Below are positions 9,450-24,100 of a stretch of 39,629 nt of DNA, piece after piece (within the stretch, counting starts at the first letter, position 1; every line of letters begins with the position of its first letter). This DNA is from Oppiella nova (Eukaryota; Arthropoda; Arachnida; Sarcoptiformes; Oppiidae), in contig CAJPVJ010000107.1 of NCBI GenBank assembly GCA_905397405.1, positions 1 to 39,629 of the forward strand, read 5' to 3'. The translations under genes were made by a program, and so were the position numbers. Under the pieces are notes generated by a model that had not been told where the DNA came from, did not search any database, and saw only the letters and a list, made by a program, of their open reading frames with translations.

Positions 9450-10064
9450 ATAATTTATTGTAATCGCATACAATCCACACACACCTCCCAACAAAACACC
9501 AGTTCCAGTGGTAATCAAAAGACCAGTTCTGGTAATAGTCGTGGTAAACATGTTGAGCACTCGCTGTACGTATCGCTCAAAGAAGTCCTCCACGGCTGGA
9601 GACGACACATGAAAATCGCTCGTAAGGTGTGGTTCTCTCCCAAACAGTACCGCAAAATGTTTCAAACGGTGACCATCGATGTCCGTAAGGGCTGGCAGTC
9701 TGGCACCAGAATCACGTTCACAAAGCACGGCGACGAGCGTCTGTACAACCCCTCATGGGTTGCCGAAGACATTGTGTTTGTCATTAGAGACAAAGCGGAC
9801 AAACAGTTCAAACGGGACGGCATTCATATCGTATACACCGTCCAATTGAGTCGTAAGGAAGACTATATTTATTGTCCGATATCTGTGCCAACTCTGGAGG
9901 ACAGACAGCGCCGGTGGTTCACCATAACGTTGGACAGACAGCAGATCAATGAATTGTACGCTAAGAACGAGTTGTGTATCAGGAAAGTTGGTTTAGGGCT
10001 TCCGGACCACAAGAATGTGCTCACTAAAGGGGATCTCATTATAAAATGTCAATTGAGATCATAA
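9450..10064 (+). pseudogene. DnaJ paralogue lacking its J domain
   Basis: From about 9450 the sequence is homologous to the linker and both C-terminal substrate-binding domains of the DnaJ gene 0.3 kb upstream ([54 protein letters not shown], stop at 10062-10064). The frame is uninterrupted, but there is no J domain and no in-frame ATG before the one inside the first substrate-binding domain (about 9609). The upstream 280 bases are 3' flank of the neighbouring gene and hold no J-domain exon. The long intact frame hints at recent truncation or some retained use as a J-less protein; a 5'-truncated duplicate is the simpler view. Confidence 0.75.
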
Positions 10065-10495
10065 TTAATAAGTCATTACTTGTTTTGTATTATACTGGTG
10101 TTGATTGTGTACAATAATCTCATTCATGTGTTTAAGGTTTTGTATTAATACGATTATAAAATAATACAATACAGTATTGTGTATAATTAAATTTTATATT
10201 TTATGCGGTAATTCAACAGATTAAATATTTTTTATAACTTGTAAGAATCTTTTAACTGTATATTTTAATTATGTTTTTACTTAATAAATATTAATAAAAA
10301 TAAATCGTCTAAAAGTTACTGAATTATAGTCAAAATAAAATTTTTATACACTCAATCAATTTAATTAAATATAAAAATAAGTTTATTTTAAAATATTAAC
10401 TGTCACTTAAATATAAAATACAATAAGAAAATATAATATTATTTGCACTTATATTTGATTGCTATAAAATCAGATCAATTAATTAAGTTTTAAAC
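10065..10495. other. Spacer between convergent genes
   Basis: Very A+T-rich sequence between the DnaJ paralogue and the convergent epoxide hydrolase gene. It must carry both 3' ends. No further gene is seen. Confidence 0.5.
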
Positions 10496-11737
10496 TCAAT
10501 CTCTCGTTAAGTAATCTCTCATATATTGATTGACGAGCACCGGCTGATCTTGTTGTGTCCAATGGGAACAATTCTCGATGTACTGGACCGTCAGGTCGTC
10601 CACATACCGGTGCACTTCGGCTAATTGTGGCACTAATGCTATATCACGTTTGCCTAACAAAAATAAACCATAAATTAAAATCTCAACTCAATTACCAAAA
10701 CAAACAAAACACCAAAACTAACCCCAAATAACGAGCGCCGGTACTTTGATATGATAACTACGGGGCAGTTCGCACCGGTACTTCCTAATCACAGCCCTGT
10801 AGTAATTGAGTGGACACGTGAGGCTATTATACTTGGAAAACACGTATTTATAGGCCTCCACGTCCTCCGCGGTACACATGGTGTGCCCGTCGGCCGACTT
10901 CATGAACTCCTCCAACAGACTCAAGTCGTTGGACAGTAACACCAGTTCCGGAAGTAGTGGTAAATTGAAGAAATACTTGTACCACGAGCTGAAGAACTGG
11001 CGCCAACTGCGCGCCATCACGTCCTGGAAGTGCTTGGGGTGCGAGCCGTTCATTATCACCAACCGGTCCAACAGTTCCGGGTATTTGGCGGCAAAAGTCC
11101 AGCTAATGATAGCTCCCCAGTCGTGGCCCACGAGCACCACTTGTTGTCTGTTCAACCCCGTCAACAGCTCCCGGATATCGTCGACCAGTTTGTCGACCGT
11201 ATAGTTATGAATGCCATTCGGTTTGTCGGAATCGCCGTAACCCCTACTGTCCACTGCGATCACGTGATAGTCTTTGGCGAACTCCCGGATCTGATGCCTC
11301 CATGAGTACCAAAACTCCGGGAAGCCGTGTATGAAAAGCATTGTCTGATTGTTTTCATCGCCTTTCGTCACGTAATGAAGTCTTACATCCTTTTGGAAAT
11401 GCAATGCAATTGTCAATTCAATTAATAGTCTCAAAGTTTTAGTGAACAAAAATTCTTAACACAAAAAAAGTTTACAAAAACTTTTGTCCCATACTCTCAA
11501 TGGCATGAAGTGATGAGTGCCTAGGGATGGGTCGGTGAGGCAATCCGGTGGCACATCCCGGCGCCGGACCTGGAAAAACTTCCCCCTATTCCTGATGATA
11601 CTAATGGTGGCGAATATGAGCACCAGGTACCCGTAAAACAGGGACAGGGCTATAGTCACCCACTTTTCCACTCTATCCCTAATGCAGTCTCTGTAGAGAA
11701 AAAATTTGAATACCTTTCGCAATATTTTGCACAACAT
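10496..11737 (-). CDS. Epoxide hydrolase, EPHX4-like alpha/beta hydrolase
   Basis: Three minus-strand exons, 11495-11737, 10723-11389 and 10496-10653, join in frame to give 355 residues. One membrane segment at about 27-48 anchors the protein, as in EPHX4/EPHX3, probably in the ER. LGTHHFMPLR then leads into the hydrolase fold. The HGFP oxyanion motif is at 102-105, and the nucleophile is Asp171 in GHDWGA. Asp307 (WGKRD) and His334 (CSHWTQQDQP) complete the triad that opens epoxides through an ester intermediate. The substrate is unknown (xenobiotic or lipid epoxides in relatives). Introns are 105 and 69 bp, with GTATGG and GTTAGT donors. Family length is normal and nothing looks broken. Confidence 0.92.
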
Positions 11738-14580
11738 TTTCGCGCATTTAATTAATTTACTATTTAATCGATAAAATTACAACTCATTTAACACTACTAC
11801 TCAATGCGACCATTAACTCGCAATTAGGTTGAATAAATATAAATAAAAAGTAAAATTATCTGTGTAGATTAAATAATATACACTATAACCTTCATACATA
11901 AAAAATATATTGTAACTTTCACTATTTGTATATTATTCTGATAAATATCTGAACATGGCAATTCTTGTTTATTCCATACATATAATACGTGTCTTTAAAC
12001 TTTATTCAGGCACAAAAGTTGCCTAAGTAATGCCAGTATTAAAAATATTCCACTAGAATAAACACTCGCTATCTAAACTAAATAAAACTAATCAGTAAAC
12101 ATTATGCCAACATATTGTGTAATATAACATATAGATAAATAGTTTATTCAATTAGCACTATGTTCAATAAACTGTGAACACAAACTAGTATTGCTCAATT
12201 AAATACACTAATGTGAATTATAAGTTACCTAATAACTAGTATACTTTAACTCTACTTTAATAGATATGTTTAGGTACTGTTGGCATTAATATAGCAGAGT
12301 TGACGTATACTTTTGGGTTGAGTATAACTAATATTATTAGATATCCCATTAAATCTATATTGCAATAAATTAAAATAATCCCTAAACCACCTTGAAACAA
12401 TCGCACTATTCTTAGCCAACATTCAACTCGTTTCACAATCGCAATCACATGCATTGTGTGCCACCATATGACCATGCTTAATAATAGAAATAAAAGCTCA
12501 TAAAAAACCCTATTCACGATGACGTTGGCTTTTCACACAAAAAAATCTTGAGCCCAGACATACACACGCATCGCACAAACACATCCCATCCCTACCATTA
12601 CATCCCAACCGCACTCATGATTACCACCCAATTAGACGCACCCAAACACCTACACGATTGAGATGCCTGTGCGATGGCATTGACACTACAGAAAGAGGGG
12701 AACTGTATGTGCTGTTTGTGAATAGAAATATGTTTTTTTTCTAAAAGCTTTTTTATCTGTTAACTAACTTTTGGCGCTAATTATTATCGCGTATAACACG
12801 GAGTTGTCATCCGATTGAATGCATATATCTAGCATAGGGTCACTGGAAAACTACTAACGACTGATATGTACTGTGCGTATGACTCCCATAGACTGCAATG
12901 TTAACCACAATCACAAGTCATTGGCAATGCATTTGCAAACGTCATAATGGTTTGCCTGCACTATCCGTGCGCTACTGTAGCGCCTATACGTGCATACAGT
13001 GTACTAATGCATAGCATTTGACATACGCTCGTCAATAGGGGTCGCCATATGTCACAAACACATATAAATCACACAAATCTCGCATAATTTATACAGTGAA
13101 CTCCCAATTATGACCAAGGCTAATTGCATATAAATCCTATTGTTCACAATGAATCGGTAAATGCTAATCAATTACACCACCAAACACTACACAGAATATT
13201 CTTGCCTACCGTGCATACAATAGTAAATAATGCCCATAAATAGACAACACATTACACGCTGCACTCAATAGCGAGTATAGTGCGTAGAAATACGGAAAAA
13301 TATTTCAGCAGTCATTGTATGAGACAAACACTCTGTGGCTGTAAATAGGAGTCTGCAGTCGACTGTAGTATTGCGTATAGAAATGCATTGAACGCCAGAA
13401 ACTACAGTCTATTTTCAGTTCAAATCCATTATAATTACCATTCGTATGGCTATTGCTAATTAAAAGCTGTTTTAATACGAGTGAACAAAAAATACTTTAT
13501 TATTATCATTAATAACACCATAACTGCTACTCAACAGTGAATACTGCAGCCACACATAGTCGACAATACTGTGCGCGAAATGTGAGCCCAAAAATCATAA
13601 GCCATTTAATTATGTGTTTACTATTCGTTTGAAAAATAAATTTTTTAATTTTTCAAAATTAATGTTCATTTTTGTTCATTTGTTTTGTGATTTCATCGCT
13701 CAGTCGTACGTATCGTGTAATCCATAGCCCAATAGTGTAGTGCATATTGAGTGCACAGTTATCGCAGTGTTTTGTATGGGTTTTGTAATGTCTGTCCAAA
13801 ACAAACCCCATTATCACTCGCATTACCTATGATTACCACTTATTTAGTGCTAATTATGAATAATAATTAACTATTCATCACCCAATGTATATCATATGAT
13901 TACATAGTGGACCTGTCTCACATACACCCTATTATGTCTACACAATAGTACACTGGTATATATCATAATCACATAGTATATAATAGTAATAATTAAAAAT
14001 TAATAGTTAATAATAATTAAAATAAATTAATTTTTCTAATTTGTGTTTTGATAAGACCAACAAAAATCATATGATTTCGTGATATGTTTTCATTAATATT
14101 CACAAAAAAATCTATAGTTTTTCAATAAACAAAAGTATAAAATCTATTTTGTGTGTTAATAATCATAATTAAAAATATAATTAATAATAATCTCGTAATT
14201 AATATATATTTTCTATAACTATAATACGATTTCAATATCCGTTTCATTACTCATTTCATAACGCATTGACGGATTGAGTCAATGATTAGTCGTTGGGTTT
14301 GCGTTGAAATGATACGACAAATCAGTATTCAATACAATTTGTAATCAAATACACATTCATTGCGTTCATACAGTAGTCACGACACCAATGGGTGATCATC
14401 AACGCCATCGCTATAATTGATCCCATAATAGACACTATCATCTCAACCATAAACACCAATCGCGTTGTGAATCGAGACATTGTAGTCATCATAGGATTGT
14501 GATTATCGAGTGAGTGGCCATCGATTGTGTGGTCAACCAGTAGTGGCCGTGATAGTCATCGGGAGTGATAGCGAGTCGAG
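11738..14580. other. Intergenic region between EPHX4-like and HECTD1
   Basis: This 2.8-kb spacer separates two divergent genes and should hold both promoters. I see no recognisable gene. A short A+C-biased stretch lies at about 12540-12660. The palindrome AGAATATTCT occurs at 13193. An 86-codon minus-strand frame at 12257-12517 is hydrophobic but A+T-driven and has no family signature. Confidence 0.5.
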
Positions 14581-15093
14581 ATGTCGGAAGTAGATCCCGA
14601 GACACTACTGGAATGGCTGTCGATGGGCAGTGGCGACGAGCGGGACATGCAGTTGATAGCACTGGAACAGCTCTGTATGTTGCTCTTGATGTCCGATAAC
14701 GTGGACCGATGTTTCGAGAGGTATGGCCACCGATATGATCACAAACCACCACAACCTCACTGTCCACTTCATTAGATAATACACTTAACTTACCATTAGA
14801 TTAATGATAATTGAGTTGATAGTTACCATTAGATAGTCGGTAGTGCAGTGTCCGAGTCTTAAGGTGTCTTAAGGTTTAAGAAATAGGTTATAAACTGTTG
14901 AGTGAGTCTTAATCCAGAGTTTGAAAAACTAATCCATTATTTGATTGCATTTATAAGAGATTATCGTTTGTTAGGTTTTATTACTTTGAAAGTGACGTTA
15001 GTTTTTGACACTTTTAGCAGATTATCTATAAAATTATGATCAAAACAAGTGCCCAAAGCTATTACTGATTAACTCGACCCATATTTAAATACT

Positions 15094-15129
<36 letters not shown>

Positions 15130-18100
15130 CACTCCCCACACCACTGATTAACAACTGCTAACTAACCACTACATCCCTGTCGCACACAGTTGTCCTCCGC
15201 GAACATTCCTCCCGGCCTTATGTCGCATATTTCTGGACGAGTGCGCGCCCGACAACGTGCTGGAGGTGACCGCGCGGGCCATCACCTACTACTTGGACGT
15301 GTCGGCCGAATGCACGCGACGTATCGTCGCCGTCGACGGCACCATCAAAGCCATGTGTAACCGCCTGATCGTAGCGGACGTGTCCTCCCGGACCAGCAAA
15401 GACTTGGCCGAACAGTGCATCAAAGTCTTGGAGCTGATCTGCACGCGAGAGGCCGGCGCCGTGTTCGAGGCCAGTGGTCTCAACTGTGTGCTCGCGTTCA
15501 TCCGCGACAACGGTTCCCACGTCCACAAAGACACACTCCATTCGGCGATGTCTGTGGTGTCGCGACTGTGCGGCAAAATGGAGCCCAACGACCAGTCGCT
15601 CAACACGTGCGTCGAATCCCTGTCCCAACTGCTGAAGCACGAGGACAGCCACGTGGCCGACGGCGCGCTCAAGTGCTTCGCATCGCTGGCCGATAGGTTC
15701 ACCCGCAGAGGCATAGACCCGGCGCCGCTCGCCGCCCACGGGCTCATCGATAACCTACTGATGCGGTTGACGGCGATCGCCGCTCCGGCCGGCGCTCACC
15801 TCACGTCTACCGGTGTGGCCATACAGTCGCCGGCCATATCGACAGCTACTCCGGACACGAAGACCCCGTCCTCGGTCTCGACGGTCATCAGCCTATTGTC
15901 CACTCTATGCCGGGGTTCGCCGCAAATCACGCACAACCTCTTGAGGTCGTCCCTCAGCGACGCCATCAAGAGCTCGCTCTTAGGTTTGGACACTGTTTTG
16001 ATCACTAGTTTTGTCGCATAAAAATGCATTCATTTATGTATTTTTATGATTAGTTTAATGACTGAATAGTTTTGTGTTGTTTTTAGTAATTATTTAATTG
16101 TATTTTCAATTGATTTAATACGGGATCGGTATGTGTTGTGTTTGCAGGGGACGAACGGTGCGTGTTGGACACCATGCGACTCGTGGACCTCCTACTAGTG
16201 CTGCTGTTCGAGGGCCGCCGAGCGCTACCCAAGTCGGTGATGACATCCACAGCCGGCTCGTCCCTAAACCCCTCGCGTTTACCCTCATTCCGACGGCTCG
16301 ACCGACTGGACTCGGCGGGCGAGCGTACGCACCGGCAGCTAATCGACTGCATTCGCTCCAAGGATACCGATGCTCTCATAGACGCCATCGACTCGGGCGG
16401 TGTTGAAGTGAACTTCATGGACGACGTCGGACAGACACTGTTGAACTGGGCGTCCGCTTTTGGCACGCAGGAGATGGTGGAGTTCCTGTGCGATAGGGGC
16501 GCTGATGTCAATAGGGGTCAGCGGAGCTCATCCCTGCACTACGCCGCCTGCTTCGGGAGGCCTAATGTGGTGAAAGTGCTTCTCAGACACGGCGCCAACC
16601 CTGACCTCCGCGATGAGGACGGAAAGACACCGCTCGATAAGGCTAGAGAGCGTAGCGATGAGGGGCACCGGGAAGTGGCGGCTATACTGCAGTCGCCCGG
16701 CGAGTGGATGACAACCACTGCGACGCCGGCCGCCGTTAGCGCCGTGTCTGGTGTCGAGTCTAAGAGTAGCAGCGCTGGTGGTGCCGGAGCCGCGGCTATA
16801 GATACCAAACACGATGATCCCGAGGACTCAAGCCCCGGCCTGTACGGGGACCCGGAGGTGGCGCCCCTATACCTGCAGCGACTGTTACCCATGTTTTGCC
16901 AGACGTTTCAGAACACAATGATCCGAACGGTGCGGAAGTCGTCGCTGAATCTGATCCGCAAAATGACTCATTACGTGCAGACAGAGCAGGTGTCGGCGCT
17001 GAACGAGTCGGCGCCCGCGCTGGCCGTCCAGTTGGTTGAAGTGATCGCTGCGGTGTTGGACACCGAGGAGGACGACGACTGCTATTTCGTGGCGCTGCAG
17101 ATGATTACCGATGTCATGACGAAAGGGCCGGACGTTTTCCTGGAGCATTTCGCCCGGTTAGGTGTGATGAACAAAGTGCAGGCACTGGCCGGACAGTCGG
17201 CCCAGTCGTCTACGGACGACGAGATCATCGAGAAGAGGGACGCCGGCGATGAGGGCGGAGCCATCGCTGGCGGCGGTGACGACCCGTCCAATGAGGACGC
17301 GCGCGAACTGGTGGCCGGACGTCCCTATCACTGGCGGGACTGGAGTTGCGTGAGAGGCCGCGACTGTCTGTACCTGTGGTCGGACTCGGCAGCACTGGAG
17401 CTGTCGAACGGCTCGAACGGCTGGTTTCGGTTTATTTTGGACGGAAAGTTGGCGACAATGTACTCGTCGGGCAGTCCCGAGGGCGGCACCGATAGCAACG
17501 AAAACAGGGGCGAGTTCTTGGAGAAGCTCCAGAGGGCCAGGGCTCAAGTGAAGCCCGGAATGGTGTCCCAGAGCTTCCTGAGCGGCGCCGGCGGCTCGCG
17601 GCTAACGGTCGGCAATTGGACGCTTCAGTGCCGACGGGACGGCGAGCTGACGATCAGCAACAGCGACGGCGCCCAACAGTCGACGCTATTGCGCGAAGAT
17701 TTGGCCGGTTTTGTGTTCGAGTCTAATCGGGGAACGAAGCACTCGTTCACCGCCGAGACATCGCTGGGACCGGAGTTCTCGAGCAGTTGGTTGGGCCGCC
17801 GGGGGAAGCGATTGCGGTCTAAGTTGGAGGCGCTTAAGGCTAAGGTGAGGACACAGGCGAAGGAGATCTACGACCAGTACTTCAAGACAGCGCAGGCGAC
17901 CCCGCGCTCAACGGTCGCCAAATTGGCTAATATTGTGGCGCAAATCGAGAGGGTGTCGGAGCGGCAGCACTCGCACCGCAAGAATCACGGCCACGACTGG
18001 CGCGCGAGTCTCGAGTCGGCGCTCAAGGAGTTGACGGGACTGTTGAGGGACGAGAAGTGTGTGTCGGCCTACGAGATACACAGCAGTGGACTGGTGCAGG

Positions 18101-21100
18101 CGCTGCTGAGGCTACTGTCCCGCAATCAGAATCAGTTCACGTGGACTAACACCGGGTCAGGGGATCGCCTACTCAAGGATAAGTGCGATATATTCAAGTC
18201 AGTGATTGGCACGGAGTCCACGGCGACGGCGCTCATCAAGAAGTTGGTGTCGGTGTTGGAGTCGATCGAGAAGTTGCCGGTCTATCTGTACGACTCGCCC
18301 GGTTCCGGGTACGGCCTACAGATACTGACCCGTCGACTGAGGTTCCGTCTGGAGAAAGCGCCGGGCGAGCAGACCCTCATTGATAGGTCGGGCCGTTGCC
18401 TCAAAACCGAGCCCTTGACTACTGTGGCGCAGTTGGAGAAGTATTTGATCAAAATGGTGGCCAAACAATGGTTAGTGAGAGAGCTAACTGTCCGTTATTG
18501 TTGTCAAATGTCTAATTGAATGCCATTCCCCTTCCCCTCCCGTTTTAGGTACGACTTCGAGCGCTCGTCGTTCGCGTTCGTCAAGAAACTCAAGGCATAC
18601 AACACTCGCGTCCGATTCACTCACGAGCGAGACTTTGACCAAAATGGCGTTATCTATTGGATCGGCACCAATGGCTGCACGACCACCGAGTGGGTGAACC
18701 CGGCGCACGTGGGGCTGGTCGTGGTGTCGTCCTCCGAGGGCAAGAACCTGCCGTACGGTCGACTCGAAGACATTCTCAATCGCGACTCCTCTGCACTCAA
18801 CTGTCACACCAATGACGATAAGAAGGCCTGGTTTGCCATCGATTTGGGTATGAGTTCCCCTCATATGTTATCCATGAATTGGTTAACCAATTGATCCATT
18901 GATGGATAGGTCTGTGGATAATCCCGTCGTCGTATACGCTGCGACACGCCAGAGGTTACGGTCGGTCGGCGCTGCGGAACTGGTTGTTCCAAGTGTCCAA
19001 AGACGGCGCCAATTGGGTGACACTATACACACACAGCGACGACTGTTCACTGAACGAACCGGGATCTACCGCTTCTTGGAATCTAACGGTTCCCGGAGAG
19101 GAGAAACAGGGTATGCGTCCAGACATCCAGACCATTGATGACCAGAAACTGATTAGAAAAACAATCGGTTGTGTATTGAGTGAAATTAATGTCTATTTTG
19201 TTAATAATTGAATGGTTAGGTTGGCGTCACATCCGTGTCCAGCAGACGGGGAAGAATGCGTCGGCGCAGACCCACTACCTGTCCCTTTCAGGCTTCGAGA
19301 TCTACGGCACCGTTACGGGTGTGTGCGATGACTTGGGAAAGGCGGCCAAAGAGGCCGAGGCTAACCTGCGGCGCCAGCGTCGACACGTACGCCAACAGCT
19401 CAGGCATATGATGGTGAACGCCAGGGTCACCAGAGGGCCCGACTGGAAATGGCGCGACCAGGACGGCGCGCCCACAGGCGAGGGTATGTGTAGGCGCTCC
19501 TAATGGGTGTTTGATTGGCATTTAATGTATGGGTTTGTTGTGCGCGTAATGTTAGGCATAATTACCGGTGAACTCCATAATGGATGGATAGACGTGCAGT
19601 GGGATCACGGGGGCAGCAATTCCTATAGGATGGGCGCTGAGGGCAAGTACGACCTGCGACTGGCGCCCACCTATGATCCAGATCTCGTGCTGAAGAACTC
19701 GACGCTCACCACCACATCAGCCGCTTGTCAACAGCTATCGCCCACGGCCTCCATCGCTATCACCAATACGACTGATAGTCTGTCGGCGAAGGGCTCGGTC
19801 TCTACGCCCAGCACTATGTTTCCAGGTATGAGTGCTCTCCCGGTGCCGCCCATTCATACTGTAGTTATTCTACACATTCTTAGTTTAATTTGTGTTTTTG
19901 TATTAAAAATATTTGTTTTATAACTTTTCATGTAATTAATGACACTATTGTGTGCTTACAGGCCGTAAATCCAGTTCCACGTCTAGCCTACTGGAGCCGT
20001 CATCCTCATCAAACAGCCGCATAACCGTCGCGTGCACTGAACAGGCCTCCAGTGCCGACTCGCTGGTCGCCCGCAAAGCCATGATCGCCGGTAGTCTCAC
20101 GCGATCGGCGGGCGACTCATCGCTATGCGACCGCAAGAGCAGTGATAATGTGGTGGCAGTGGGTCTGTCGCCCACTCAGGAGGAGACGGAGGAGCTGTTG
20201 GCTGAGAACGAACGGCCCGGTATGTCATCCCTGTGCCTATCCGTGTATTAAGATTTTTAACGTTACGTTTTCGATGTCCCTCTCGACCGGACAGGCACTC
20301 CGACGCCCGCTCTCAACGAGGAGATGACCCGTCGCTCGTCGTCCAGCTCTACGCTGAAAATGGCGGACCACTCGTCGGGCTCCGGGTCGGGCCACTCGCA
20401 CCACCGCTCCAACAACAACCCCAACAACATGTCGGTGTCGGTGCCCAACCTATCGCTCAACACGATTAACGTGAACGACTCGACGGTGGGACTACTGGAC
20501 GCGTTTGCGTCGGCGGCGGCCGCCTCCCGACGCCGCGCCCACCACTCGAACTCACACAACGCCACAAACGCTACAAATAACGCCAATACCGCTGCGAATG
20601 CCGCGGCGGCCGGTAATTCATTGCTCTCCCGGGGCTCTAACAATGTCTGCAATTTAGTGCGAATGGCGCTCAGCTCTAACTTTCCCGGAAACCTACCCGG
20701 TATGTGATGAATGGCACCGGTAGCAGTTGGGAACGGTATTAATGGGTATTGTTTTGTTTTGCGCAGAGATTTTGGCCGATCTGTTGGAGGAGATGTCAAT
20801 CAACTCAGACTCGCCTAACACTGCGGCTAACAATCTATTGCAAGGTTTGTGCCATAATTTGTAGGATTTTATAGGAAATTAGTCATAATTACCATAACTA
20901 TCGATACACTGATTATAAAATAGTAATTCAATGCCAGTTATGAATGAAATTAATTATACATTAATGTGTTGTCAATTAGATTTAATTTATTGTGTATTTA
21001 TAACTGAATTATCATTTCATTTGTCGCGTGTCTTACTGTCCCATGAATTAGGAGGTCTTCTCAGCGCAGCTCAAAGCTATCCAAGTCTTTCCAGCACCGC

Positions 21101-24100
21101 ATCGAACACCACATTAACATCGAGTCAGTCCATCACAAACTCCGTGGCGGGCGCCGCCTCATCGGCCACCGGCGCGCACACGACTACCGGCGCCAACAAT
21201 CTGGCGAACTCATCGCAAACGCATCACACGGCCGGCGGTGGCGGCCTAACCATGTCGTTGACCACATCGACCACATCATCCGAGTCGGAGCCCGACTTCC
21301 TCGAGAGCTGTCAGTCCACTACACTGTTGGCCGACTTGGAGGACGAGGAGGAGCTCCCGGAGCCCGAGGACGAGAACGAGGACGACGAGAACGAAGACGA
21401 CGACGACTACGAGTCGGAGCTGTTGGACGAGGAGTGCTATGAGATGAGGAACGGGAAGCGGAAGAACTGGGACGACGAGTACGTACTGAAGCGCCAGTTC
21501 TGCGATCTCATACCGGCGTTCGACCCCAGGCCCGGACGTACTAATGTGAACCAGACCACCGATCTGGAGATCGTGTTGCCCTCCACTCAGGAGTCGGTCA
21601 GCAAAGTATGCATTTGAATGGGTTTTTAAGAGTTTTTAGTTATAATTAACGCTAACTTTGTGTTCGCAGTCCGAGAAGGTGTGCCCAAACCCGCAGCTAT
21701 TTTTGACACTTCGCGGGCCGAACCTCTCGAGCGCCGGCGAGTTGGAAATGGATCTAATGAATCCCGAGTGGACTCTATTCTCGGCGGTTCAGCATCTCAT
21801 CCAGAACTCCGACTTGAGTACAAAGCAGGAGAAGACGCGCCGCGTATGGGAGCCCACGTATGTCATCGTTTATCGCGAGGCCAAACCCAACGACGACATC
21901 AGCACAGCCTACTCGACACAGATGTCCCAATTGCGGACAGTGTCGGCCTCTAATTCCAAAGTACTGGCGCTCTTATTAACCACTGAATGCGTGATTAAAT
22001 CTAACGTTTTATGATGTGTTTGATAGGAAACTCTGATGACAACCCCGGTCTACAAACGTCGCCGAGTGTTGTCCACATCGGTGGACGTGTCTAACGGCGC
22101 CACCGTTGACGAAGTCCTACAACTCCTGCGACTGCTGTACTCCATGTCCAACGAGTGCCGCGCGGAACCGGTGTCTCTGTCGCAGCTAAGCGACAGCCAA
22201 TTCACGGTCCAGAGCGACGAATATATCAGCAAAAAGATTACTAATAAACTGCAGCAACAGATCCACGACCCGCTGGTACTCGTGTCGAACTGCGCGCCCG
22301 ACTGGTGTCAATACCTGACCCACATATGCCCGATGCTGTTCCCGTTTGACATCCGGCAGACCTATTTCCTGTCGACAGCGTTCGGCACCAGCCGTTCCAT
22401 CGTATGGCTCCAGAACCAGAGGGACACGACGTTGGAGAGGGTGAGGGGTCCGTCACCCAGGCGTGACGATCCCCACGACTTTAGGGTGGGCCGACTCAAG
22501 CACGAGAGGGTGAAGGTGCCCAGAGGGGACAGGCTGTTGGAGTGGGGCCTACAGGTGATGAACGTGCACTCGAATAAGAAAGCTATTCTGGAAGTGGAGT
22601 TTGTGGACGAAGAGGGCACCGGATTAGGTATGTGTCGATCATTACGTGTTATCAATGGATGTATGATTGGATTTAATTGATTGTTTCGCTGCCCCTGTGC
22701 TGCACCTATAGGTCCAACGCTCGAGTTTTACGCACTGATAGCGGCGGAGCTCCAGAGGCGCGATCTCGGGATCTGGTTGTGCGACGACGAACTCATGACC
22801 GCCGCCAACGAGTCCCCGGTCGACAAGGGAGAGGGTGTCAAACCCGTGGGCTATTATATCAGTTCCAGTTACGGCTTATTCCCGGCGCCACTGCCCGCCA
22901 ACTCGCAGCAGATGGACAGAGCGGTCAAACTGTTCCACTTTATGGGCATTTTCATCGCCAAAGCCCTTCAGGACAATCGACTCGTGGATCTGCCGCTGTC
23001 TCAGCCGCTCCTCAAACTCATCTCCCGGGCCGGCGCTCACATCAAACTCGACTCAAACAACACTTTTCTCATCACCGGTAATGAGTTTACTTACCATTGG
23101 TTTTCCATTTCAGACCTGTTTTTTGTGGTTATGTTTGCGGCGCTAACTGTCTCTGTGTTTGTGTCTCATATGTCTTATGACAGGCAATACCGCGGAAGAA
23201 GACGAGACGATTAGTTCGTCGATTAGTCCGATCTCTGACGACGACCTCCTGTTGGCCGAGAGGGAGGAGTTGGGCAGAGAGGCGAAGCTCAAGCGCGAGA
23301 AGCACGAGATTAAGCAGAAGTCGTGGATTCACGGCATTCTCGACATGAAGGACCTGTCGCTCGTCAATCCCATTCAGGTATGAAGTGGTGTTCCCACTGC
23401 TGACGACCTGTTTAGACATGATTTTAGTGATTATTAATTGATTGATGGCTTGAAATGAAGGCCCGTTTTCTGCAACAACTCAACGAATTGGTACAACAAA
23501 AGCAGCGCATCCTATCGGACACCGGCCTCACGTGGGAAGACCGCAACAACCAGGTCCGCAACCTCTGCATACCTCTGGCTCAGGCGCAGCTGCCCGTCCG
23601 CATCGACGACTTGGGCCTCACATTCCAGTACTGCCCGCCCTCTCGGGTGTTCGGCTACTCTGCGGTCGATCTGAAGCCGAATGGAGAGCTCGAAGACGTG
23701 ACCATCGATAACGTCGAGGAGTACGTCGAGCTTATGATGGATTTTATACTTCACACCGGGATTAAGAAACAAATGGACGCCTTCAGAGGTATGTCCACTC
23801 GTTTTCCGTGACTTATTGGCAGTGAATCTAATGATTTGTTTTTTGAATTGACGGACAGACGGCTTGAATCTCGTGTTTCCCATCGAGAGGTTGAGCTCAT
23901 TCACGCCCGAAGAGGTACGGCTCATGTTGTGCGGCGAACAGACGCCCAACTGGTCGCGCGAAGACATCATTAAGTTCACTGAACCCAAACTCGGGTACAC
24001 CAGAGAGAGGTGAGGGCTTGGAGTATGAGTTGTCCAATTGAATTGTGGTATTAATACATGCGTTGTTGACCTCCAGTCCCGGTTTCCTGCGGTTTGTGAA

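Noticed and set aside
12257-12517. 86-codon hydrophobic minus-strand frame
   Set aside because: A+T-driven composition, no family motif, no homologous copy in the window.
15218-22680. Many long antisense and alternate frames across HECTD1
   Set aside because: All overlap verified HECTD1 exons; they reflect codon composition of the real gene.
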